Part shown: positions 36,531 through 44,251 of the stretch, piece by piece | Position numbering within the stretch: the stretch's first letter is position 1 | How the letters are laid out: every line of letters starts with the position of its first letter | Assembly: GCF_009755815.1 (NCBI RefSeq) | Contig: NZ_WRPK01000009.1 | Span: 248,001 to 312,000 of the forward strand | Length of the DNA stretch: 64,000 bases | Direction: 5' to 3' | Source of the DNA: Flavisphingomonas formosensis | GTDB lineage: Bacteria > Pseudomonadota > Alphaproteobacteria > Sphingomonadales > Sphingomonadaceae | Notes under the pieces: model-generated | What the model saw: only the letters and a program-made list of their open reading frames with translations | Database searches by the model: none | Told to the model about the DNA's origin: nothing | Translations under genes and position numbers: made by a program

Positions 36531-37208
36531 ATGTCTGAAGCCAGATTATTCCAGGACGTCATTCGCGGCCGCAGGTCGCCGCGCAGCTTCCTGCCCACAC
36601 CGGTGCCCCAAGACGTGCTGAAATCGGTGTTCGAGGACGCGCGCAATACCCCTTCCAATTGCAACTACCAACCCTGGATTATCCATATCGCGTCAGGGAC
36701 ATCGCGCGACAAGCTGAGCGCCGCGTTTCTGGAAGCAGCGGGCCAGCAGAACTTCACCTGGGATTTTCCATTCGACTTCGACAGCTCGTACGGCATATAC
36801 ACCGAGCGTCGGCAGGCTCAAGGAGCAGGCTATTACGAGGCGGCCGGAGTGCCGCGCGATGCCACTGAGCAACGCAACTTCGCTGTGATGAAGAATCTCC
36901 AATTTTTCGGCGCGCCGCATGTCGCACTGCTCTTCATGGCCCCGGTGTATGAGACAGTTCGAGTCGCCGGTGACGTGGGCATGTACGGTCAATCATTGCT
37001 TCTATCGCTCGAAGCTCATGGGCTCGGCGGCGTTCCGCAAACGCTTCTGAGCTTCTTTGCTGGGACGGCGCGGGAGGTGCTTGGCATCGATCCGATGTAT
37101 AAGATGCTGTTTGGCATCTCCTTTGGCTATCCAGTGCCCGGCAATCCTGTGAACAACTACCCGCTCGACAAGGCGCCGATCGAAGAGACTGTGACGTTTC
37201 ACAATTGA
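36531..37208 (+). CDS. Nitroreductase-family flavoprotein
   Basis: 225 residues from the ATG at 36531, with CGGAGA 8 bases upstream. The FMN-binding N-terminus reads VIRGRRSPRSFLPTPVPQDV and ARNTPSNCNYQPW, and the C-terminal part has SLEAHGLGGVPQTLLSFF with FGISFGYPVPGNPVNNYP. These are standard for oxygen-insensitive NAD(P)H nitroreductases and related ene- or dehalogenating reductases. Its role beside a CoA-dependent pathway is not obvious; reduction of a conjugated double bond or quinone is possible. A strong terminator follows at 37230. Confidence 0.88.
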   Translation: MSEARLFQDVIRGRRSPRSFLPTPVPQDVLKSVFEDARNTPSNCNYQPWIIHIASGTSRDKLSAAFLEAAGQQNFTWDFPFDFDSSYGIYTERRQAQGAGYYEAAGVPRDATEQRNFAVMKNLQFFGAPHVALLFMAPVYETVRVAGDVGMYGQSLLLSLEAHGLGGVPQTLLSFFAGTAREVLGIDPMYKMLFGISFGYPVPGNPVNNYPLDKAPIEETVTFHN

Positions 37209-37229
37209 CTGGATAGTAAATCGAAGGGT

Positions 37230-37262
37230 ATCCGGCGGCATCGATGCCGCCGGATTCTTCTT
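37230..37262 (+). terminator. Intrinsic terminator after nitroreductase gene
   Basis: A perfect 11-bp stem, ATCCGGCGGCA with its complement around a TCGA loop (37230-37255), is followed by TCTTCTT. It starts 22 bases after the nitroreductase stop and separates that unit from the convergent SnoaL gene. Confidence 0.8.
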
Positions 37263-37407
37263 GGGACAGCCGGTTGACGGCTAGCGCTGAGGCAGTCTAG
37301 GCGTGGTGCGCGCGGTGTGCGCTCGGCATTTCGCTCCTGCTTTTTAGCTGACTCATTTTACAGTAAGCATGACGTTCGAGCCTCACCGATGACCGTCACA
37401 GCCCCGA

Positions 37408-37827
37408 TCAGGCCTTCGGATAATAGGCGTCATACGCTTCCGCCTCGAGCTGCCAGATGAAGGACCGGCTGAGTTTGCCGTCGGCAATCTCGTATACGCA
37501 CAGGCGGGGGACGATGAGCTCGGCGTGACCGGCCCGCTTATGCCTTTCCTTCAGCAGGACTGCGACCATTGCGTCGCCAGCCAGCAAAATAATCGGCGTC
37601 CCGACAATTTCGAGGTTCCCCTCATTCAGCTCCAGAATGCGATGGAGCACCTTTTCGGACTCCGCAGGGCTATTTTGCACGCCGGCGAATTCTGAATTGC
37701 CAGCCGTGTAATTCGATTTTCCTTCTGCAAAGAAGCTCAGCATGCGAGCTAAGCCCTCCGGGCCGCCTTCGCCAAAAGACTGATAATAGTCCGTTACGAG
37801 CTTATAGTTTTCGCTGGCGGTCGCCAT
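37408..37827 (-). CDS. SnoaL-like (NTF2-fold) protein (set B)
   Basis: 139 residues. The N-terminal helix ENYKLVTDYYQSFGEGGPEG and the later strands FAGVQNSPAESEKVLHRI, VAVLLKERHKRAGHAEL and LCVYEIADGKLSRSFIWQLE form the cone-shaped fold of SnoaL-like proteins. Family members are dehydratases, isomerases or hydrolases; the active residues differ too much to choose. It is the last gene of a leftward run that starts with the hydratase at 41733. AGGAGA lies a few bases before its ATG. Confidence 0.75.
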   Translation of the reverse strand: MATASENYKLVTDYYQSFGEGGPEGLARMLSFFAEGKSNYTAGNSEFAGVQNSPAESEKVLHRILELNEGNLEIVGTPIILLAGDAMVAVLLKERHKRAGHAELIVPRLCVYEIADGKLSRSFIWQLEAEAYDAYYPKA

Positions 37828-37900
37828 GATAGTCTCCTTATTTGCCTCATATATCTGCGTTCAGTAGTTGACATCCTGTGCTTGGGATTTCCATTTGCAA

Positions 37901-38464
37901 TCAGTGGAGAGCCACGCTGAGCACGGGCGATTCGGCATGGGAGGCGGGGTAACCGAACGCAATGCAGGACAGGAATTCCTGCGGGCCATCGATGGCCAGC
38001 GCGCTCCGGATCGTGTCGGTGAAGAGCCTGAGATGGGACTGCGAGACCCCCGACAAGCCGTAGGATCTAAGCAGGCTCAAAAAGGTCCCCGCGTGAATCC
38101 CGGCATCGACTCCGGCGAGCAACCGTCCCTCACCTGGCTCCATAGACACGAGAAACAGATGCGGGGCGCCAAAAAATCCGAAATAGCGTTGCAAATCCTC
38201 ACGGTTCTGCCTGCTACGGCTATGCCCCTGCAAGCCCTCACCAGGCACCTCTGCGATCGAACGCGCCAAGGCCGCTTCTACGAGTGCGCTGCTCAGCCGA
38301 TCACGCGCCGCCCCTGACACAATGTAAACCTCCCAGGGGCTCGAGCCCGTGATCGAGGGCCTTTCAGATGCGCTGTCGAGCACGGCACGCAGGATTTCAG
38401 CCGGAACGGCGCTTGGCAGGAAATCACACATCCACGTCTCGCACTGTACGCTCGGGACAAACAT
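37901..38464 (-). CDS. Nitroreductase-like protein, short N-terminus
   Basis: 187 residues related to nitroreductases: FLPSAVPAEILRAVLDSASE aligns with the start of the FMN domain, SITGSSPWEVYIVSGAARDR with the SNxQPW region, FFGAPHLFLVSM with the central strand, and LLRSYGLSGVSQSHLRLF with CIAFGYPAS with the end. Compared with the protein at 36531 it lacks the usual first helix with its Arg-Arg-Ser FMN-phosphate contacts (here QCETWMCDF) and about 35 residues in the middle. It may have lost FMN binding or be on the way to a pseudogene. Confidence 0.6.
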   Translation of the reverse strand: MFVPSVQCETWMCDFLPSAVPAEILRAVLDSASERPSITGSSPWEVYIVSGAARDRLSSALVEAALARSIAEVPGEGLQGHSRSRQNREDLQRYFGFFGAPHLFLVSMEPGEGRLLAGVDAGIHAGTFLSLLRSYGLSGVSQSHLRLFTDTIRSALAIDGPQEFLSCIAFGYPASHAESPVLSVALH

Positions 38465-38565
38465 GTTCGCAAAAGCCCATGCTGTTCTCCAACGCTGAAG
38501 CCCGGAGGCTACGACGAGCCGAGCTTCCGAGACGCAAAATGGCTCTTCGCTGATTGGAGCTTCCC

Positions 38566-39135
38566 CTAAACCCTCTCACGCATTTTCATTGCTGCAGCTC
38601 CTGGTTCCAGCGGCGTCCGCGTCGCAAGTGTAATCCGGTTCATCGTCATATAATAGCCGATGGCGATGATGGCTTCGATAACCTCCTGAGCTGTGAAATG
38701 TCGCAGAGCGCGCTCGAATACCTCGTCCGCTACGTTTCCGCTTTCTATCACCTGCTTCCCGAACCCCAGGAGAGCCTGCTCCGCCTCATCGAATGCCGCA
38801 GAGGCAAGATCTAGCTCCTCAATCGCCTCCAGCATCGCCGAGGTGGCTCCAAGCTTCTCGGCAATGACACGGTGCTGTGACCATACATATTGCGCGCCGT
38901 CGAGCCGCGCAGCGAGCAGAATCAGTAGCTCGCGCCGCAGCCCTGGAAGCGACTGCGTGTTCATGACGGCGTTGCCCAGCATCAGTTGCGGAATGACGCA
39001 GGTGCTCGCGTGCGCTGCCATTGCAATGATATTCATCCGCATGGGAAGCGAGCGCAGCGTGTCTCCCGCAGGTCCCTCCATAGTCTCGACGTCGATCAGT
39101 GGAAGCCGGCTGACGGGATTGCTGTCGATGCTCAT
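38566..39135 (-). CDS. Carboxymuconolactone decarboxylase-family protein (set B)
   Basis: 189 residues, clearly paralogous to the set-A protein at 21792: PLIDVETMEGPAGDTLRSLP, LRRELLILLAARLDGAQYVW and QEVIEAIIAIGYYMTMNRIT match it almost position by position. The CxxC motif is again missing. The gene follows the crotonase gene in the same order as in set A, with 30 bases between them. Confidence 0.82.
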   Translation of the reverse strand: MSIDSNPVSRLPLIDVETMEGPAGDTLRSLPMRMNIIAMAAHASTCVIPQLMLGNAVMNTQSLPGLRRELLILLAARLDGAQYVWSQHRVIAEKLGATSAMLEAIEELDLASAAFDEAEQALLGFGKQVIESGNVADEVFERALRHFTAQEVIEAIIAIGYYMTMNRITLATRTPLEPGAAAMKMRERV

Positions 39136-39165
39136 TGGTAGTCCTTCTTCGATGGTAGCCAGAGT

Positions 39166-40026
39166 TCAGACCCGGCCGGCTGTGCGGTAGTCGCCATACT
39201 GACCATCGCGCTGGTCGAGGGCACCGGTGATGCTTTTGCGAAGCTCGGCCACATAGGCGATGACTTCGGGCGTGAACCACGCCTGAGCCTGGATCTCCGT
39301 TCCTGCGCGCAGCCCCGCCCGAATGCCCATCACTTCCATCTGGCGGTGCAAAGCCCGCTTGTTCATCTGCTGCAGCTGCGCAGGGACCTTCGCGACGCGC
39401 TCCGCTATGTCCAGCACAGCGCCCTCGAGTTGATCGATGGGGAAGGACCGGTTGGCAAAGCCGAACGCGGCGGCCTGCTTGCCGGAGATTGAGTCACCCG
39501 TCAGCATCATCTCGGCGGCCTGGCGCATGCCCATCAGCCAAGGGAAAACCTGGTTGTCCGGAGGGCTCATGAGCCGTATCGGCGGATAACCGATCTCGGC
39601 GTCATCCGCGACATAGACGAGGTCGCATGCCGAGGCGAGTTCGCTTCCGCCGGCAAGACAATATCCGTGAACCTGCGCGACGAGCGGCTTGGCCAAGTCC
39701 CACATCCGGAAGCAGCCTTCCACGACATGGCGACCCCAATAGCCGATCCCAGGCGCGGTGTAGTAAGGAACCGGCCTGTCTCCACTGCCCTCTACAGAAC
39801 CCTGGGAGAGGTCATAGCCTGAGGAGAAGCATTTGCCGGCTCCGCGCAGAATGATGACGCGAACATCGTCATCGACATCGGCTCGCTCCAGTATGGAGAA
39901 CAGCTCGCGCCGCAACTCATTGCTCATGGCATTCCGCTTTTCAGGACGATTGAGCGTCACCCGCAGGATCGCTTCGCGAGGGTGATCGACCTCCAAATAT
40001 TCGAAGCCATTATAATTGTTGCTCAT
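39166..40026 (-). CDS. Enoyl-CoA hydratase/isomerase-family protein (set B)
   Basis: 286 residues with RVTLNRPEKRNAMSNELRRE, IILRGAGKCFSSGYDLSQG and VHGYCLAGGSELASACDLVY. As in the set-A paralogue, the first catalytic Glu is kept (SELA) and the second is replaced in EIGYPPIRLMSPPDN. The C-terminal part, QQMNKRALHRQMEVMGIRAG, is also shared. A GAGAGGGACG site lies before the ATG at 40026. It is the third gene of the hydratase-SDR-crotonase-CMD run. Confidence 0.87.
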   Translation of the reverse strand: MSNNYNGFEYLEVDHPREAILRVTLNRPEKRNAMSNELRRELFSILERADVDDDVRVIILRGAGKCFSSGYDLSQGSVEGSGDRPVPYYTAPGIGYWGRHVVEGCFRMWDLAKPLVAQVHGYCLAGGSELASACDLVYVADDAEIGYPPIRLMSPPDNQVFPWLMGMRQAAEMMLTGDSISGKQAAAFGFANRSFPIDQLEGAVLDIAERVAKVPAQLQQMNKRALHRQMEVMGIRAGLRAGTEIQAQAWFTPEVIAYVAELRKSITGALDQRDGQYGDYRTAGRV

Positions 40027-40135
40027 TTCGTCCCTCTCATGCGCATTTCCACTATTTAAGTATTAGTTGGTCGGGAAGCGTCGCGACCAATGCCGTGCAT
40101 TTATCGCTGCCATGTTCGGAATTTTGCCGTGACCG

Positions 40136-40939
40136 CTATTCCCGGCCCACCGCGCCTCGCGAGATGGCAAGATCCAGATGGGCGCCCGCATCCATGATGA
40201 GGGTTTCACCCGTGATCGTCGCAGCATCAGCTGAGCAGAAATAGGCGATGCCGCCTGCGATATCCTCGGGCGTCGGAGCACGCCCGAGCGGCATCGCGTC
40301 GATCACTTTCTTCAGTGCCGCGGCATAATCGTCCGGAGACATCCGATCTTCGAACCAGCGCGTCGCGACAAAGCCGGGACACACCACGTTGACGCGAATA
40401 TCCGGAGCGAGCGCGCGCGCCAGCGTTTTCGTGAGATTGATGAGCGCGCCCTTGGATGCCGAATAGGCCGAGCAGGTGCCACCACCGAACAGTCCAGCGA
40501 TAGACGCGACGTTGACGACGGATCCCCCCCCGATAGCCCGCATTCCAGGCGCCGCAGCACGGATCATCTGATAAGCGCCCGTCACGTTGGTTCGGAAAAT
40601 GCTTTCGAAATCCTCGCCGGAGAGCCCGTCAAGCTCGGCATGGGGCACGAACTTGGTGGCCGCCGCGTTGTTGACGAGGATTCCAACACGGCCACCAAGC
40701 TCATTTTCCGCCGCCGTAACCAGATGCCGACAGTCCTCGTCGCTGCCGACATCGCCTGCAACTGCGATCGCGTTCACGCCGAACTCGCGACACGCCGTCG
40801 CAGTGTCTTCCGCTTCATCGCGGCTCACCCGATAGTTTATCGCGACATCGGCCCCGCGCCCGGCGAGCTTCAGCGACGTCGCTCGTCCGATGCCGGTGCC
40901 GCCACCGGTGACAATCGCGATTTTACCGCGCAGGCTCAC
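40136..40939 (-). CDS. SDR-family oxidoreductase (set B)
   Basis: About 267 residues from a GTG at 40939, chosen because AAGGGG lies 8 bases before it and because the paralogue also starts at LRGK; an ATG at 40957 is the alternative. Cofactor loop IAIVTGGGTGIGRATSLKLA, VGILVNNAAATKF, VVNVASIAGLFGGGTCSAYS and the Tyr/Lys in AYSASKGALINLTKTLARAL are as in set A. The hydratase gene ends 2-20 bases upstream, so the pair is co-transcribed. Confidence 0.87.
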   Translation of the reverse strand: MSLRGKIAIVTGGGTGIGRATSLKLAGRGADVAINYRVSRDEAEDTATACREFGVNAIAVAGDVGSDEDCRHLVTAAENELGGRVGILVNNAAATKFVPHAELDGLSGEDFESIFRTNVTGAYQMIRAAAPGMRAIGGGSVVNVASIAGLFGGGTCSAYSASKGALINLTKTLARALAPDIRVNVVCPGFVATRWFEDRMSPDDYAAALKKVIDAMPLGRAPTPEDIAGGIAYFCSADAATITGETLIMDAGAHLDLAISRGAVGRE

Positions 40940-40959
40940 CTGATCTACCCCTTGCATCG

Positions 40960-41733
40960 TCAGTAGTCGAAAACGGCCGAGACGCCACCCAGGCCCTCGA
41001 AGTGCGCGCTGATCGCCGCGTTCGGCTCGGCGGTGAGCAGTGCGGACGGTGAGAGCGTGGCGAGGATCTGACCCTTGCGAATGCCTTGGCGCTCGCGGGC
41101 CGTGTTGGCGCCGACGAAAACCAGAATGAAAGGATCGACAACCGGATGGCCGCCGACGGCCTCTCCGACGATCTTGTCGCCCTCTCTCGCCGCATGCCGC
41201 ATCTTGCTGAAGTCGAGCGAGCGCCAGTCGGCAAGTGCCTCACCAACGACGAAGCCGCCGCTCAGGGTATTGTCGGCATAGGCCTCGAACGGGCGATCCG
41301 CCATTTCCTGCATGCTGTTGACGTCGAACCGGAACGCGAGAAACTCGATGGCCGGGACCGCGTCGACGGCCTGCGCCACTTCTTCATAGGAATAGGGTTC
41401 GGCCCGCGGCGGAAGGTCGCGGTTCGCACGGAACACGATCTCGGGCTCCCAGATACGAATGCGCGACATTTCAGGCGTGATGTGATCGCCCGATTTCAGC
41501 AGATTGAAGATCGGAGCGACGAGATTGGGCTGGCCGGCCTTGAATGGGAAATAGAGCTTCCATCCCTGTACGGCCTGCCCGAAGTTCTCGACGAGGCAGT
41601 CGAAAATCTTCTGCACGTCGAAAAATGACGTCGGTCGGCAGCTTTCGGGAAACCGGACGATCGGACGTTCCGCGGTGCCGCGGTAAAGCGAGATGACCAG
41701 ATTGGCGGCCTGAGCGGCGCTGACTGTATCCAT
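40960..41733 (-). CDS. 2-keto-4-pentenoate hydratase-family protein (set B)
   Basis: 257 residues from the ATG at 41733, behind GAAGGAA; the frame stays open upstream to 42048 but without resemblance. The metal-binding Glu pair is in IWEPEIVFRANRDLP, followed by YSYEEVAQAVDAVPAIEFLA, YADNTLSGGFVVGEA and GHPVVDPFILVFVGANT. It heads the leftward set-B operon hydratase-SDR-crotonase-CMD-nitroreductase-like-SnoaL. The family hydrates dienoates from aromatic meta-cleavage or decarboxylates related acids. Confidence 0.85.
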   Translation of the reverse strand: MDTVSAAQAANLVISLYRGTAERPIVRFPESCRPTSFFDVQKIFDCLVENFGQAVQGWKLYFPFKAGQPNLVAPIFNLLKSGDHITPEMSRIRIWEPEIVFRANRDLPPRAEPYSYEEVAQAVDAVPAIEFLAFRFDVNSMQEMADRPFEAYADNTLSGGFVVGEALADWRSLDFSKMRHAAREGDKIVGEAVGGHPVVDPFILVFVGANTARERQGIRKGQILATLSPSALLTAEPNAAISAHFEGLGGVSAVFDY

Positions 41734-42313
41734 GATGAAGTTCCTTCGTATTAAAACGCTGCATGGAAGCACGGCGCCCAGAGGCGTCGATCCTCCCCCC
41801 TGTGCCCGGGACCGCGGATATGTTGGATCGAGATCAGCCGGAGCGCTCTGTGGCGATGCGCTGCCGAAACCGATCATCGGGATCGTGATTTTCGGAGACG
41901 GCCCACAAGCCCGACGATTGCGATACAAGCGTGTCGAATAATGTCGCGGTCTGTCGGATACCCCCCCTGATCGTGTTGCGCCCGATGTCGAGCGAGTTGC
42001 GTTATTTTTGGGGCGTCGGGCGCGCTCGACTAGGTCGCATCGCAACATCGGAAATATAACGAGGAGAGCATCGGTGCGGACTTGTTGCCGGCACCGCGCG
42101 CCAGTGTGAGCATCTCTGCGGCGAGTGACCGCAAGTCTCGCGAAGCCAAGAATCTGTTTGGGAACGGCGGCGGAATGAGAGAAGCGAGTGAGCCATGGGA
42201 ACGGTCACGAATACGAGGAAGCAGCTTGACCCGATCAGTCCCAATCAGAGAGGGCTCTTAGGCGCAATTGGTCCCGAACGGTCCCAAGATCGGCAACTGC
42301 TCTTCGAAGGATA
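41734..42313. other. Intergenic region upstream of set-B hydratase
   Basis: 580 bases between the hydratase start (minus) and the left end of the IS5-family element. Open frames here have no family resemblance. The region must carry the promoter of the leftward set-B operon. No palindrome as clear as those at 30658 or 10342 was seen. Confidence 0.5.
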
Positions 42314-43161
42314 GGGCTCAGACTCGTTCAGAGCCAGAATGCCAACGCGGTGGCGAGCGCGACGCCTGACCTGACAGGAAGTCGGTTGCGAGCTTGTCGT
42401 TTCGGGCGGCGATACGGCGGAAGTCCTTGAGCCGGCAGAAGGCGTTCTCGATAAGATGCCGAGCGCGATAGCGATCCTTGTCGTAGCGATTGGTGGGTTT
42501 GCGGTTGCTGCGACCGGGGATGACCGGAACAGCGCCAGCATCTCGTAGCGCGCGACGGAGACGGTCGGCGTCGTAGTCCTTGTCGGCGAGCAGGTAGCGC
42601 ATGCGACCGGCGCGTTCGAGAAGCACGGGTGCCGCCTTCACGTCACTCACGTTGTCGGCCGTCAGCATCAGCGCGTAGGGACGGCCAATGACGTCGGTAA
42701 GCGGCTGGACCTTGGTCGTCCAACCGTCGCGGGAACGGCCGATCGCCTGCGTCGAGCGCGCCCCCTTTGCACCGAACGCGGCGCGTTGCGCTTTGACGTA
42801 GGTGTTGTCGACCGCGGTGCTCCTCGTAACCGCGCCGGCGCCCACCAGCGCGTCGAGCAGTTTGAGCCAGAAGCCCCGATGCGACCAGCGGTTGAAGCGG
42901 TTGTACACCGTAGTCGACGGGCCACAGTCGGCCGGGCAATCGCACCAGCGGCACCCCGCCTTGAGAACATGTAGAATGCCAGAGATCACCCGCCGGTCAT
43001 CCTCCCGCCTAGCGCCGGCCTGGTTCTTTGGCAGGTGCGGCTCGATCGCTCACCATGGCTCGTTCGACAGCCAAAATATCGCCATGGCAAACCTCCTACA
43101 TCCACACCGCCGTGAATCAGGAAAGCCGCTCCCATTCAAGCGGCTGATTGGGTTTGGACCC
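42314..43161 (-). mobile_element. IS5-family insertion sequence, degenerate
   Basis: 848 bases bounded by imperfect inverted repeats: GGGCTCAGACTC at the left, and GGGTCCAAACCC read inward from the right, matching at 10 of 15 positions. TA flanks both ends, consistent with a short target duplication. The length suits the IS427 group of the IS5 family. The single transposase gene is inactive. The IS481-family element starts five bases to the right, inside or at the edge of this element's target duplication. Confidence 0.75.
42328..43085 (-). pseudogene. IS5-family transposase with nonsense codon and frameshift
   Basis: The intended start is the ATG at 43085 with GGAGG upstream. It gives MAIFWLSNEPW and then an in-frame TGA (43050-43052), after which the same frame continues AIEPHLPKNQAGARREDDRR and GCRWCDCPADCGPSTTVYNR. 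The DDE residues are in STAVDNTYVKAQR, LLADKDYDADRLRRAL and HLIENAFCRLKDFRRIA. Near 42375 a frameshift diverts the C-terminus; the other frame gives the normal ending GVALATALAFWL. Two independent lesions make this a true pseudogene. Confidence 0.8.
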
Positions 43162-43165
43162 TAGT

Positions 43166-44247
43166 TGTCTGGTTGCGACACATCATTGGGACATGGTAAA
43201 GAGTGCTATTGCGGATCACGCGGGGCGCTTTGCCGCTCTTGCTGATGAGGTTTCGTGATGGTGCAGATACATCGCCAAGCGCGGACCACGCCTGCTGTGC
43301 GGGCGGAAATCGCCCGTTCCACAGAACCCGCCAATGTCGTGGCCAAGCGCTATGGCATCAGCGACGAGACAGTCCGCAAGTGGCGCAAGCGTGGCGAGCA
43401 GGCGGTCCTGGATCGCTCAAGCCAACCCCGCCGTCTTGCGTGGGCGATGAGCGAGGAAGAACGCGCGATCATCTGCGCCGTACACAGGGCGACCGGCTTC
43501 GCCCTGGATGATCTCACCTTTGTCCTCCGGCACTTCCTGCCACGCCTCAATCGCGACAGCATCTACCGGGTACTCAAGGCTGAAGGGCTCAATCGACAGC
43601 CGCCCAAACCCACGGTGCAGCCCCGCAAAGGGCAAGGTCGCTTCAACGACTATGATCTGGGCTTCGTCCACATCGACGTGAAGCATCTGCCCAAATTGCG
43701 GACGGTCGACGGTGAGACTCGCAAGCGCTTACTCTATGTCGCCATCGATCGCTGCTCCCGGTTCGTCCATTTGGACGTTTATGACGCCGAGAATGCCACC
43801 AACGCGATGGCCTTCCTCAAGGCCGCCAGCAAGGCTTTCCCCTTCCGCATCACCCATGTGCTGACGGACAGGGGATCCTGCTTCGCCGCTGAGGATTTTG
43901 AACACGCCTGCGAAGATCAAAGTCATTCACCGTATGACGCGGCCCTATACGCCTCAAACAAATGGCATGGTCGAACGCTTCAACGGCCGCATCGCCAGCG
44001 AGGTACTCGCCATCAATGTCGCCGGCCATGCTGACCTTGAAATCCTGCTGACCGGCTTCAACCGCGCTTACAACCAACGAAGGCAGCGTGTGCTTCTGGG
44101 CAGTTCGCCATCTCAGAAGGTAGAGGAGCGGATCGGGCTCATCCCCTCTCTCGCCAATCCTCTTTACAAGCCGATCGCAACAGACGATCTCATGATCAAA
44201 ATCGACGACCTGCTCTATTACGCCAATGATGTGTCGCAACCAGACAC
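43166..44247 (+). mobile_element. IS481-family insertion sequence, degenerate
   Basis: 1082 bases bounded by perfect 24-bp inverted repeats, TGTCTGGTTGCGACACATCA... at 43166-43189 and its complement at 44223-44246. The sequence CTAGT directly flanks both sides (43161-43165 and 44248-44252), a 5-bp target duplication. It inserted at the right edge of the IS5 element and exactly at the end of the TonB receptor gene. The transposase gene is frameshifted. Confidence 0.88.
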
Positions 44248-44251
44248 CTAG
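43258..44251 (+). pseudogene. IS481-family transposase, frameshifted
   Basis: The N-terminal helix-turn-helix is NVVAKRYGISDETVRKWRKR. The integrase core has the first Asp in FVHIDVKHLPKLRTVDG, the second in HVLTDRGSCFAAEDF and, after a one-base loss near 43912, the Glu in TNGMVERFNGRIASEVLAIN in the next frame. The repaired product would be about 330 residues. Its TAG stop (44249-44251) lies outside the inverted repeat, inside the CTAGT target duplication, so the element depends on the target for termination. Confidence 0.82.
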
